Source: Holophagae bacterium (lineage in GTDB: Bacteria > Acidobacteriota > Holophagae > Acanthopleuribacterales > Acanthopleuribacteraceae). From it: a stretch of 64,000 bases of DNA. Shown here piece by piece: positions 8,468 through 17,521 of the stretch; position 1 is the stretch's first letter; every line of letters starts with the position of its first letter. The stretch covers positions 248,001 to 312,000 of the forward strand of contig JAJCXM010000004.1 in the NCBI GenBank assembly GCA_029263455.1. The letters are read 5' to 3'. The notes beneath the pieces were generated by a model that did no database searches, had not been told where the DNA came from, and worked only from the letters and a program-made list of their open reading frames with translations. The position numbers were made by a program, and so were the translations under genes.

Positions 8468-9427
8468 TCAAAGCTGAGCAGGCTTAGTTACAACCCTTTC
8501 CACCAAATAATCAGCTTCAAGGCCTTTGATGAATTTGTCTAAACGGGATTCTAAGCGCGGCTCCCTCAATTTGGCTTGGATCTGGTCTTCAACATCGTCG
8601 ATGGGGATCGGTTTGGCATCGCGTTTGTTGAGTATCTTAATGATGAAATAGGCCGTATCTGTCTCCAACAATTCAGAAACATCATTGACGGAAAGAGTTT
8701 TGGCTGCATCCTCAATCACATAGTGAAGGTCGCCGTATTGTACTTCTCCTAAGTCACCGCCATCATCTCGAGACGCAGAGTCACTGTATTGCAAGGCGGC
8801 ATCAGCAAATGGGCTGCCCGATTTCACGGAGTCTAAACAGGCCAAAGCCTTTATTCTTGCTGCAGCAGGGTTTTCGTTCTTCAGGAATACGATTTCTGCA
8901 ATACGATACTTCGCCGGTTCCATGAAGTCTTTTTGGTGTTCGGTATAGTATTTGGCGATTTCTGAATCGTCAATATCGATCATATTGACCACTTGCGATT
9001 GCACCACTCTCTGCGCACTTTCATTGCGGCGTTCCGAGTCGATATATTCGCCCAAGGTCATGCCTGTCTGTTCCATCAGAACCTTTTCGAATTCATCATC
9101 GGACATACCGTTCGATTCCTTGATGCTCTGCATGCGGGAATCCATCGCGTCTTGGGATATGGATAATCCGAGCTCGACAGCCTTCTCATAAAGCATCAAC
9201 TGTTCCTTGGCCTGCTTCACCACATCTTCCCAGAGCGTTTCCAATTTAGCTGGGATATCGGGTCCCGAATAATTTTCAAGTGCTGCGGCACGGCGCTGCA
9301 CATACACCAACATCAACTCGCGTTCGGTAATTATCTTGTCATTCACCTTGAGAGCAACCCGGTCAACCATGCGTGGTTCTTTGGTCTCTTCTTGGGGGAA
9401 TGAAAGCAAGATCAAAAGGAATATCAT
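8468..9427 (-). CDS. SurA-like peptidyl-prolyl cis-trans isomerase
   Basis: 319 residues with a hydrophobic N-terminus (MIFLLILLSF), so probably exported. A SurA-type chaperone N-domain begins at VDRVALKVNDKIITERELML. A parvulin domain follows (YRIAEIVFL, then FADAALQYSDSASRDDGGDLGEV, then a C-terminal FIIKILNKRD). The G-G-D-L-G element is the classic parvulin motif. The role would be folding or outer-membrane delivery of secreted proteins. The ATG overlaps the TGA of the upstream gene as ATGA, so it is probably translationally coupled. It is the last gene of the operon that starts with the GWxTD-VWA protein, which suggests these proteins are its clients. Confidence 0.88.
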   Translation of the reverse strand: MIFLLILLSFPQEETKEPRMVDRVALKVNDKIITERELMLVYVQRRAAALENYSGPDIPAKLETLWEDVVKQAKEQLMLYEKAVELGLSISQDAMDSRMQSIKESNGMSDDEFEKVLMEQTGMTLGEYIDSERRNESAQRVVQSQVVNMIDIDDSEIAKYYTEHQKDFMEPAKYRIAEIVFLKNENPAAARIKALACLDSVKSGSPFADAALQYSDSASRDDGGDLGEVQYGDLHYVIEDAAKTLSVNDVSELLETDTAYFIIKILNKRDAKPIPIDDVEDQIQAKLREPRLESRLDKFIKGLEADYLVERVVTKPAQL

Positions 9428-10365
9428 GAAGCGTCTCCATCTTTTTCAGCAGGTTTATAAGTGAATGATAAGTTTTTCAGATTTCGCGTAACAGGCACAT
9501 TGGCGCGCATATGTTCAGTTAATTCAAGTAGTCGTTTTTCCGATGCCTCTTTTTCTAGCTCCGATTTGATACGTTGATAGGCAGAATCGAAAGGTTCTTC
9601 GACTTCGGCAATGACTGACTCCAAATACAACACGTGATATTGAGTGAGATCACCATATTGAAGCTCAACAACCTTTGTATACTGCCCCGGCGCAATTCGT
9701 GCCAACGCTTTTTGAAATGCGGCTGGCATTTCTGCCAGTGGTAGTTCGGCAGCCAGCCGATAAGCCTCGTTCTCGGAAAATTGAGCTGCTACCTTTGTAA
9801 ATGGCTCATTGGATTTCTTTAATGCCGCACGAAACGCATTCGCTTCTTCCAGACTAGATGTTTGCGCATGTCGAATGCGGTACAGCGCAGGGTGGACAAA
9901 CTCATCTGGATGACCCTCGTAATAAGCGGAAATGGCTTCATCCTCAATTTGTATGCGATCAATTATCTCGCGCTGCAAAAAACGTTGGATCACTAATCGC
10001 CTTTCAATTTCACGGCGCCAAGACAACTGCACTTGGGGTTCCAGTAGATTAAACGTAATACTCGTCATCTGTTGCTCAATGAAGTTATCGATTCGTTCCT
10101 CGGAGACCTTCATACCAATATTGTTTGCATAGGCATAAATCATTAAGTCACGTTCAAAAGAATCATAAACCCTGGACATCAGCTCATCGTCAGCGGATTC
10201 ACTCAATTCGGGATAGGCTCGTTGTAAATAGAACGAAAATTCTGACACGGGTATATCACGTGCACCGACACGAACCACGCTAGGCTCGTCTCCAGGAGGA
10301 TCGGCCAACTTTTCTCGGCACGTGGTAGTCACTGATAGGCAAGCAGCAATCAAAAAGTATCTCAT
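9424..10365 (-). CDS. SurA/PpiC-like peptidyl-prolyl isomerase, exported
   Basis: 313 residues from ATG 10365, chosen because it begins a good export signal (MRYFLIAACLSVTTTC), perhaps a weak lipobox ending in Cys. A longer TTG start at 10422 would overlap the upstream stop as TTGA but gives an unlikely N-terminus. The protein has a SurA-like helical N-domain (ERIDNFIEQQM, then IQRFLQREIIDRI, then AISAYYEGHPDEF) and a parvulin-like domain (YRIRHAQTSS, then FTKVAAQFSEN, then VLYLESVI). The glycine-rich parvulin motif is degenerate (RLAAELPLAEMP), so chaperone function may outweigh catalysis. It is paralogous in layout to the next gene, with which it overlaps by 4 bp. Confidence 0.82.
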   Translation of the reverse strand: MRYFLIAACLSVTTTCREKLADPPGDEPSVVRVGARDIPVSEFSFYLQRAYPELSESADDELMSRVYDSFERDLMIYAYANNIGMKVSEERIDNFIEQQMTSITFNLLEPQVQLSWRREIERRLVIQRFLQREIIDRIQIEDEAISAYYEGHPDEFVHPALYRIRHAQTSSLEEANAFRAALKKSNEPFTKVAAQFSENEAYRLAAELPLAEMPAAFQKALARIAPGQYTKVVELQYGDLTQYHVLYLESVIAEVEEPFDSAYQRIKSELEKEASEKRLLELTEHMRANVPVTRNLKNLSFTYKPAEKDGDAS

Positions 10366-10418
10366 GGTTCTTTCACTCAGGCGACGAAGCCTAACACGAG
10401 ACCAGCTAGGCCACCAAA

Positions 10419-11294
10419 TCAAGGACTCTGCGTCTCTTCGGTGTCAGGCACCCATTTCATAAGCGTTATTTTTCGGCTGAGCGCGGGCAAGGCTGTCATC
10501 GCATAGTCATGAGGATTGGGGTCACAGCGCGGCGTTTCGTTATCGGGCTGCGCAAATGTGAAGAAACCTTGATTTGAATCCAAGAAGATGCCTGCTGTAG
10601 CATCAGCCTCCTTTGTGTTAAGTCCCAAATCTGACAGCCATTTTGCTAAGTTCCGCTGGGCAAGACTAAGTTGACTTTGAGCCACGATCCATTTGCGCAA
10701 GAAGATGCGTTCCTGCTCTGCAGATGGCCGAGCTTTTCTGGTGAGGATGTAGTCCAAGCGCAACGTCCATTGTTCGACCTCACCCAGCTCTATTCCTAAA
10801 TCGATTGCCTGAGGTGCCAAACAACCCTTGATTTCGTTTTTTTTCGCCCACTTCCGAAGTTCCGGCAGGTTCTTAAAGGCCTTTAAGGTGAGCGACGAAG
10901 GTGGCATGCCCAAATGATCTGCCAGTCGGTCATTCAGTTCAAGTAACTGGACTTCCCGGGCAAAAGCAGCTGGATAAGCAATGATTGACTGCTGATCAAG
11001 GTTTAGATCAGCCTCTTCGCTTTCCGCATCGTCTCCAAGGCTTTTGTCCATCACTTGCTTTTGCAGAGTCCAGGATAAACGGGCAACCTGAGCAATGGCC
11101 GTTTCGTCGGTTTGCCCATCCCAGACGGCAGAGACTCGGTAATTCGCTTGCTCTTCGGAGACCATTTCCAGCGCTATCAAATCCGAGGCCAAGGCCGTGC
11201 TTACAGGCACACTTGCAAAGCTGCCTGGACTTAACCACAACGAAGAATCACCTGCTTGCCACATAAGAATTACAGACAGTGATAGACAAATCAT
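10419..11294 (-). CDS. hypothetical secreted protein of the GWxTD-VWA operon
   Basis: 291 residues, not recognised. The first ~14 residues (MICLSLSVILMWQA) look like a signal peptide. The rest is mostly helical. Residues around 125-245 (LQLLELNDRLADHLGM, then LRKWAKKNEIKGCLA, then FLRKWIVAQSQLSLA) recall the helical chaperone part of SurA-like proteins, but there is no parvulin domain. It starts 2 bp after the GWxTD-VWA gene, and the PPIase gene follows 53 bp downstream, so the four genes form one transcription unit. A role as a partner or chaperone subunit for the large VWA protein is plausible but only inferred from position. Confidence 0.72.
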   Translation of the reverse strand: MICLSLSVILMWQAGDSSLWLSPGSFASVPVSTALASDLIALEMVSEEQANYRVSAVWDGQTDETAIAQVARLSWTLQKQVMDKSLGDDAESEEADLNLDQQSIIAYPAAFAREVQLLELNDRLADHLGMPPSSLTLKAFKNLPELRKWAKKNEIKGCLAPQAIDLGIELGEVEQWTLRLDYILTRKARPSAEQERIFLRKWIVAQSQLSLAQRNLAKWLSDLGLNTKEADATAGIFLDSNQGFFTFAQPDNETPRCDPNPHDYAMTALPALSRKITLMKWVPDTEETQSP

Positions 11295-11296
11295 GA

Positions 11297-13870
11297 TTAC
11301 TCTCCCAAGGGATTCGTCTTACGAACTTTGACTTCGGATTTTGACCGTATCGACAGGCGTTCGTCAGACGATCGGATAAACACATGTTGCATCTTTTCAG
11401 AGACAGGTAGATTCAAGATCATACCGTATTGGGTTTGTATCGCTTTCTCGATATCCCCGACGTAGGATTGAATTAAGCTGCGGTCTGATTTGAAAACGCG
11501 ATAGTGGAAGCCACCTGATTCTTCAGAAACAAGTTTAAGAATACCTTCATGAATACTCGAATGACGGATCTTCGTGCCAATAATCTGACGACGAGCATCT
11601 TTGTCAGCAAAATAACGTGAAAGACCAATCGCCCGCGCAAATCGTTCACCTTTACCCATATCTTTGGTAATAAATTCGGTCTCGTCCTCAGAAAGTTGTG
11701 GGTTGTTATCGACCCACAAACTGTAAATAACGACTTCATTTTCACGTGCGTAAGACAACATGCCATTGATAGGAAATGAGCCTTCCACGCCGATTCCGTC
11801 AGATACCAAAATGACGATCTTACGACCGGGATATTGCAAAAGGGTGTGAATGGCCGCAATCGTTGCGTCGTAAATATAGGTCGTGTTTTCGTCATAAATG
11901 TTATCGGCATGTTTTGGATTGGGTCGTTGTAACTGGATAGAGTCGGCAACAGCGTTCAATACACCTTTCGAACGGGTGGGACGATTGTGTTGAAAGTAGT
12001 TATCGCTAAAAGAGACAAAATAACCTTGGTCTTCTGGCCTAATGGCGTTGATAAACTGCTTTAGGGCTTTTAGGTTACTTTTGTACGAATCGCGCATACT
12101 AAAGGAACAGTCCACCAAGAAACAGTAGGTGATGGGTTCATCAAGCTTAAAGACATCTAAGGGCTTTCGCGGATCGCCATCCACTTCGACCGTCAATAAA
12201 TCCGTATCTAAGTCCGAAACGAATTCCAAGTCTTCGTTAAAGGCGTTAAAGAATACTTGAACAGCACGAGACTTGATTTGTTCATCGGCTCGTAAAGGGA
12301 TTAGTGTTCTTGACGACCGGGTAAGCCCTAGGCCATCTTCTAGTTCAACTTCCAAGACGTGTTGACCGGAAATAGATAGAGCCGACTCGGGGAAGTCAAC
12401 GCGCCAAGGACTCGAATGCGTTTCAAAAACGGGCCGACCGTTAAGCAAGACTCGCATGACGCTAGCGTCATCGCGATGGGGTCGGATGGCGACAGCATCC
12501 ATTGATATAACTTGATCGTTTCTTGGAAGTGCCCAATCAAAACGGGCGTCGGCGGCAGAAATGGCATTGCTTTCGCTAGCGCCAAAGTCAACACGGTCAA
12601 CAGTAAATGCCGAACCTACCTCTCGCAACACACTCACAGATCTCGGCTTCCTGATCGAGGTCGGTATATCCAAGGAGTGCACTGTTTTCAAATTGTTTGC
12701 GGTCACAATTTGGGACTCTAAATTCGCTTTGACGTCGGTATCATCCACCCTAAAAACGAGGTTAGGCACAGCTGTTGTGCCATAAAATTCCTGCAAAATA
12801 TACAAGCGCGATCTGCGCCAATTGCGAAACGAATTACGCACGGGCACATAACGCTGATCAAAAACGAAGAGTCGGGGCTGAAAAAATCCTTCCAAGGGAA
12901 TGGCTTCAAATTGATCGGCCAGGATGATGCTCGAGGCGGTTCCAGCTTGACCGACGAGTGGGACGTCGACCACTTCACGTTGGACAGACTCGCGCCCGTC
13001 ACGGTCTTTAATACGCATGACCATCTGGTATTGGTCTGGCTCCAATACGACAAAAAAGTTCTCGTAAGCGCCGTTGACCGGTTCCAGTTTTTGTTTAAAA
13101 TCTACCACTTTATTATCGTAAGGATCAAAGGCCGTGAGGTTTACTTCTAGCCCCTTTTTGCTGGCATCGTGAAAGGTCATGCCCACGACGATCTGGGTCT
13201 TATTCATGCCACCTTGGAAATAGTCATAGCTCACCGTAAAGTCGATCTCGTATCGATCTGTGGCGGTCAAGTTCTCAACATCCTTTGTCGATCCAATATT
13301 CGGTAACGCCAACGAAAAAGGAGCCAACCGATAGGACTCAGCCCTATCCACAATATGGGATAGGCGCGCAGCTTCCAATCGCCGATCAAGGCCGACAGGC
13401 GCATCCAATCGATAAGTTTGCTCGGACAAGTCCAACACAAAACGAAATTTGAGACCTAGTTCCTGGTAGGTCCAAATCTCTTCGTAACCACGAACAGCTT
13501 GCCCTTCTTGTAGGCGATTCTGGACCACCTCTGATGGCTCACCGTTAAGTAAGAAGATGCGTCCGCGAGCAGATCGGGTACCTGCTATCGAGCCTTCAGC
13601 AAAACGAGAGGCTTGATCTCGGCGTTCAAAATAAGCACGCTTATACGTATTACCCGGAAGCTCGGGATGTGGGTCACGTTTAAACCAAAAAACCGCTTCG
13701 AAATAGTCTCGATCGGCGTAACTTTTCAAATCACGATACATGGTACGTTCATGTTCCGTTATCAATGGCTCGACCAACTCCAAGAAATCTTCACTACCCT
13801 GAAGTTTCAGTGGCTGACACCAAACAGAACAGGATAATGCCAAAACGACACAGCTAACGACTCCACGCAT
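11297..13870 (-). CDS. GWxTD domain and von Willebrand A domain protein, exported
   Basis: 857 residues from ATG 13870. This start is chosen over 13939 because it opens a clear signal peptide (MRGVVSCVVLALSCSVWC). Residues ~25-170 form a GWxTD-type domain: FWFKRDPHPELPGN, ARGRIFLLNGEPSEV, then IWTYQELGLKFRFVL. The middle is beta-rich with Ig-like stretches. The C-terminal third is a VWA domain with an apparently intact metal site: D-C-S-F-S-M, S-F-S-D-N, a Thr in TTYIYDA, and VSDGIG. GWxTD proteins are frequent in Acidobacteriota and of unknown role. VWA domains bind protein ligands through a metal. It is the first gene of an operon with two prolyl isomerases. Periplasmic or surface location is inferred. 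Confidence 0.85.
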   Translation of the reverse strand: MRGVVSCVVLALSCSVWCQPLKLQGSEDFLELVEPLITEHERTMYRDLKSYADRDYFEAVFWFKRDPHPELPGNTYKRAYFERRDQASRFAEGSIAGTRSARGRIFLLNGEPSEVVQNRLQEGQAVRGYEEIWTYQELGLKFRFVLDLSEQTYRLDAPVGLDRRLEAARLSHIVDRAESYRLAPFSLALPNIGSTKDVENLTATDRYEIDFTVSYDYFQGGMNKTQIVVGMTFHDASKKGLEVNLTAFDPYDNKVVDFKQKLEPVNGAYENFFVVLEPDQYQMVMRIKDRDGRESVQREVVDVPLVGQAGTASSIILADQFEAIPLEGFFQPRLFVFDQRYVPVRNSFRNWRRSRLYILQEFYGTTAVPNLVFRVDDTDVKANLESQIVTANNLKTVHSLDIPTSIRKPRSVSVLREVGSAFTVDRVDFGASESNAISAADARFDWALPRNDQVISMDAVAIRPHRDDASVMRVLLNGRPVFETHSSPWRVDFPESALSISGQHVLEVELEDGLGLTRSSRTLIPLRADEQIKSRAVQVFFNAFNEDLEFVSDLDTDLLTVEVDGDPRKPLDVFKLDEPITYCFLVDCSFSMRDSYKSNLKALKQFINAIRPEDQGYFVSFSDNYFQHNRPTRSKGVLNAVADSIQLQRPNPKHADNIYDENTTYIYDATIAAIHTLLQYPGRKIVILVSDGIGVEGSFPINGMLSYARENEVVIYSLWVDNNPQLSEDETEFITKDMGKGERFARAIGLSRYFADKDARRQIIGTKIRHSSIHEGILKLVSEESGGFHYRVFKSDRSLIQSYVGDIEKAIQTQYGMILNLPVSEKMQHVFIRSSDERLSIRSKSEVKVRKTNPLGE

Positions 13871-13914
13871 GGTCGAACACCTCGTCTTTCGCAACTCAAA
13901 ATGTGAGCTACCTA

Positions 13915-13954
13915 TTAAAACACAGCCGAGCCTACTCAATTTCTTGGCTCGTGT
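13915..13954 (-). terminator. possible rho-independent terminator after the spermidine-synthase-like gene
   Basis: Read on the minus strand, CGAGCC and GGCTCG (plus positions 13946-13951 and 13927-13932) form a six-pair stem with a 13-base loop. The stem can be lengthened by ACA/TGT pairing with a two-base bulge, and a TTTTAAT stretch follows. It lies just below the stop at 13964 and above the start of the GWxTD gene at 13870. Confidence 0.4.
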
Positions 13955-13963
13955 ACACCCACT

Positions 13964-14776
13964 TCATCGCCCGTGCACGCCCACATCGAGCAACACCAAT
14001 GCCAAGTTGTCATCGGTCAAGGGATGCAAAAAGGTCTCATCGCAAAATTCACGTGCTGAAAGCCAATCGTATCGGCGACCTTTGGCCTCGACGGATTGGT
14101 GGTGTATGGGGTTTTCAGAAGCACAAACGATGACATTATGATCTTCAGTACATCGTAATCCGGAAACAAATGGAAACACAGAGCAAATAGTTTCGATTTG
14201 ATACCCAAAAAGCGCATTACACGACTCTGACCAAAGATTCCAAATCGCGACGCCGGATTCATTGAGTCGATTTCGAACTAATGTAACGAATTCCTGCGTG
14301 CACAAATGCGGTGGCATCATGTGCGCGCCGTAACAGTCAACCATCACCACATCAACTAGATCGTGACGGGCGCTGTCCATGTAGCGACGGGCATCGGCGT
14401 GGATTATTTCCAACTGATCAGGCACACGAAAGAATCTTCGCGCCAGATCAATAACAATTTCATCGGACTCGATCGCTATTACGTGGGCTGCTGGCGTGGC
14501 CGCATAAACTAGGTGTCCCAACGCGCCACAGCCTAAGCCCGCCAATTCGACGCTATTCAGTTGCGGACACAACAACACACTCGCGCGGTGCATCAATTCG
14601 ATGTATTCAAAGACCGCATAATTGAGATCATCAAGCGCAATCGCGCCCTGAGCCGAATCCTCAAATTGCAGGTAGCGATGCCTTTGGGGAAACACATCAA
14701 CCACCCTAATATCATGTATCTCATCGCGAAAACGATAGCGAGTTCGATGTCGCTGAATTCCGTGTCCTTGTGACAT
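13964..14776 (-). CDS. spermidine synthase-like (polyamine aminopropyltransferase fold) protein
   Basis: 270 residues, cytoplasmic. It has the Rossmann methyltransferase-like core of the spermidine/spermine synthase superfamily: residues from VELAGLGCGALGHLVY (cofactor loop), HVIAIESDEIVIDLARRFF (acidic residue after strand 2), IIHADARRYM, and DVVMVDCYG. Then comes MMPPHLCTQEFVTLVRNRL, typical of the group often fused to a membrane transporter domain, which is absent here. The classical G-G-G-D-G is replaced by G-L-G-C-G, so it may act on another substrate or be a methyltransferase. Its neighbours give no pathway clue. It is divergent from the small gene at 14867. Confidence 0.78.
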   Translation of the reverse strand: MSQGHGIQRHRTRYRFRDEIHDIRVVDVFPQRHRYLQFEDSAQGAIALDDLNYAVFEYIELMHRASVLLCPQLNSVELAGLGCGALGHLVYAATPAAHVIAIESDEIVIDLARRFFRVPDQLEIIHADARRYMDSARHDLVDVVMVDCYGAHMMPPHLCTQEFVTLVRNRLNESGVAIWNLWSESCNALFGYQIETICSVFPFVSGLRCTEDHNVIVCASENPIHHQSVEAKGRRYDWLSAREFCDETFLHPLTDDNLALVLLDVGVHGR

Positions 14777-14866
14777 GCATCACGCCCCCAGCAGCAGCGC
14801 TACATCTTACCCCGCATCATCCTATATAATGGTGTCCATTCATTGGATCGCGGCGGCCGAAATTAC

Positions 14867-15190
14867 ATGACCTCATTTATTGATCGTTTCAAATCACGCC
14901 GATGCCTGACGGACGATGAATTGATACGCCCCTACTCCGACAGGGTCAAACAAGAATTATTGGCCGACAATCTGCCCTCAGCTGTCGCCTTCTTAACGGT
15001 CGCCATCGACTTGGCCCCAGACCGCCTAGACTTGGTCTTAATGCGCGCTCAAATTTTTCAATATGGCATGAATAACTACTCTGCGGCCCTTAAGGATTAC
15101 CGATTTATACTTAGCCATTTGGAACAACATCCAGATCGTGCTTTAGACCTTAAATGTCGCGAAGGTATGCGCGATATGATGGCTGAATGA
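14867..15190 (+). CDS. small TPR-like protein
   Basis: 107 residues from ATG 14867; an alternative ATG at 14843 adds eight residues. I prefer 14867 because a perfect TATAAT lies at 14825-14830, which would leave almost no leader for the upstream codon. The N-terminal region (LTDDELIRPYSDRVKQELL) is followed by a TPR-like pair: LPSAVAFLTVAIDLAPDRLD, then NYSAALKDYRFILSHL. This is probably a soluble protein-interaction module. It lies 114 bp before the TPR-kinase gene, in the same direction. It is too short to assign a function. Confidence 0.62.
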   Translation: MTSFIDRFKSRRCLTDDELIRPYSDRVKQELLADNLPSAVAFLTVAIDLAPDRLDLVLMRAQIFQYGMNNYSAALKDYRFILSHLEQHPDRALDLKCREGMRDMMAE

Positions 15191-15304
15191 AGAAGATCAA
15201 AGCAGCTATGAGACTCGTCAAGCGCAACCGATTCTGCTATGTTGTGAGTTTGATGTCTCATCTATATCAGCCAGGGTATCTGCAGCGAACGAGAAAGGCG
15301 ATCC

Positions 15305-17521
15305 ATGGGTAACTGGGCCCGCCAAGCGAAACAGGCTTTAAGCCAAAGGGAATATGTTCGTGCTGGCGACTTTTTCAAACTCGACGGGAATTATCGGTTA
15401 GCTATCAAGGCATATTTGAAAGCGGGACTATTTGGTAAAGCCGCCCAAATGCATGAGAGCATGGGAAAACCGAAGAAGGCCGAAAAGCTCTTACTGAAGA
15501 GTGGTTCACCTACGGAATTAGCCGATTTTCACATTCGGCAGAACGCCCCGCAATCCGCCATCGACATCTACCTAAAACACGGCATGGAGTTTGAGGCAGC
15601 TGAACTCTATGAACGCATGAGCCAGCTAGAATTAGCTGCACAGCTCTATCAGCGACTTGGGTTTTTCGAAAAAGCTGGCGTGATGTTCGGCAAAGTCAAG
15701 AGCCATGACAAAGCTATCGTATGCTTGCAACAAGCTATTAAACAGCTTAAAGATTTGGGCACGCCTGACGCCAAAGCACGCATTCAACGTTACCTTGACT
15801 GGGTAGCCAACTTCCACTTAGCCGACGGTCGTTATCGTCAAGCAGCCGATATTTTTGTCGAGCTGGTGCAATTTGAAAAGGCAGCAAAGAGCTATTCCAA
15901 GGCTGAAGACTTCGTGCTAGCAGCCGAATACTATTTGAAAGTAGGTCGCCGATTAGAAGCCGAAACCGCGCTCGCAGGATCTAAGGACCCCGAAGCCAAG
16001 GCGATGTTAGGGCGGCTGGCCAATGAACATGGCGACTATAAAAAGGCTGTCGAATTCTTGACCGGAACTAAATACCGAACAGAGCTGGCCTTTGCCAACG
16101 AACAGCTTGGCAACCATCTAGTCGCCGCAGAACTATATGAGAAGAGTGGCGAAATCCAAAAGGCCGCCGAACTATATGCTCGGGCTGGCGACCATCAAAA
16201 AGCGGCCATGATTTATGAAAGCAAAGGGTTTTTCGAAGAAGCTGCTCAACATTACGAAAGTCTCAACAACTACAGACACGCCGCCAAGCTGTACCAAATG
16301 GCAAAGCATCCATACAAGACAGGGTTTTGTTATTACAAGATATCCAAGTTCGAAGAAGCCTTGGAGGAACTTCAGCGTGTCGAATCCATTGACCCCAACT
16401 ACCTAGATGCCAAAAACATCATGGCGCGAATCTTTTTCAAACAAGGCTATTATTCGGTCGCGACCAAGGTCCTCGAAGAATTGACTGCCAAGACCACATT
16501 ATCCGAGGACAACTTGGGTACCTATTACCTTCTGGCTAGATGTCTAGAGGAATTGGAAGAATACAAAGAAGCTTCTCGCTACTACGAACGAATTTGCTCA
16601 CACAAGGTTACATACCGAGATGTGCGCGCCCGTATCGAGCGCTTGAATAAGGTGTTGGGCCGTTCACGGGGTTCGGTCACACTCGAGGATTCAGCCACGC
16701 CAACAAGCTTGCAAGTGGGTGACATCATTGCAGACCGCTTTCGTATCGTTTCTGAAATCGGCAAAGGCGGGATGGGATTTATTTACCGCGTTCGGGACCT
16801 GGCCTTAGACCGAGATGTCGCATTGAAGATGCTACTCCACAACCGCGGCAGTTTTGAAGAGCTCAAAACCGAACTCATCAACGCACGTGACCTCACACAC
16901 AAGTACATTATTAAGGTGTTTGATATTGGCGAATGGAAAGGTGTTTTTTACTTCACAATGGAGTTGGTGGTTGGTGAGACACTCAAGGCCTACATCGAAC
17001 ATTCACAACTCAAAGACATCTCCGAAAAACTGGAGTTGATCGTCAAGGTATGTGAGGGTTTATATTCTGCCCATCAAAAGGGCATTATTCACCGTGACAT
17101 CAAACCTCAAAACATCCTGATCGAAGATAATCTGGAGCCAAAAATTCTGGACTTCGGTATTGCTCGACGCATAAGTGAGGAAAGCAAGAGCCAAGGCATT
17201 AGTGGCAGTCCAAAATATATGGCTCCCGAGCAGATTCAAAATACGGGAGCCGATCCTAGAACAGACATTTATGCGATCGGCATCATTATGTTCTTCATGT
17301 TCACGAAGGCCGAGCCCTTCACGGGCAAAGACGCGAATCAAATACTTCTAATGCAGATAAACCGACCGCTCCCCGACCCCACGACCTATAACCCAGCCAT
17401 TCCCTATTGGCTCATCGAAATCATTCGCAAATGCTGCCAAAAAAACAAGGAAATGCGATACGCCAACATGAACGAACTGATTGAAGAGCTAAAACTTAAT
17501 ACCTTGGATTTTAATCCTTGA
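15305..17521 (+). CDS. Ser/Thr protein kinase with long N-terminal TPR region
   Basis: 738 residues. Residues ~1-450 are near-continuous TPR/alpha-solenoid repeats (for example LAAQLYQRLGFFEKAGVMF, then AAELYEKSGEIQKAAELYA, then AAMIYESKGFFEEAAQHYE). The Hanks-type kinase is at the C-terminus: GKGGMGFIYRV (~486-496), the ALKM lysine (~507), HRDIKPQNIL (~596), DFGIARR (~616), then KYMAPEQI. All catalytic residues look intact. Most bacterial kinases have the kinase first and sensor domains after; this order is reversed and there is no transmembrane helix, so it is probably a soluble kinase on a protein scaffold. It heads an operon with glycosyltransferases; the next gene starts inside its stop codon (TTGA). 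Confidence 0.92.
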   Translation: MGNWARQAKQALSQREYVRAGDFFKLDGNYRLAIKAYLKAGLFGKAAQMHESMGKPKKAEKLLLKSGSPTELADFHIRQNAPQSAIDIYLKHGMEFEAAELYERMSQLELAAQLYQRLGFFEKAGVMFGKVKSHDKAIVCLQQAIKQLKDLGTPDAKARIQRYLDWVANFHLADGRYRQAADIFVELVQFEKAAKSYSKAEDFVLAAEYYLKVGRRLEAETALAGSKDPEAKAMLGRLANEHGDYKKAVEFLTGTKYRTELAFANEQLGNHLVAAELYEKSGEIQKAAELYARAGDHQKAAMIYESKGFFEEAAQHYESLNNYRHAAKLYQMAKHPYKTGFCYYKISKFEEALEELQRVESIDPNYLDAKNIMARIFFKQGYYSVATKVLEELTAKTTLSEDNLGTYYLLARCLEELEEYKEASRYYERICSHKVTYRDVRARIERLNKVLGRSRGSVTLEDSATPTSLQVGDIIADRFRIVSEIGKGGMGFIYRVRDLALDRDVALKMLLHNRGSFEELKTELINARDLTHKYIIKVFDIGEWKGVFYFTMELVVGETLKAYIEHSQLKDISEKLELIVKVCEGLYSAHQKGIIHRDIKPQNILIEDNLEPKILDFGIARRISEESKSQGISGSPKYMAPEQIQNTGADPRTDIYAIGIIMFFMFTKAEPFTGKDANQILLMQINRPLPDPTTYNPAIPYWLIEIIRKCCQKNKEMRYANMNELIEELKLNTLDFNP

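Noticed and set aside
9424-10422. Longer TTG start for the second PpiC-like protein
   Set aside because: It gives an N-terminus unlike a signal peptide, whereas ATG 10365 begins one directly; the TTGA overlap alone is weak evidence.
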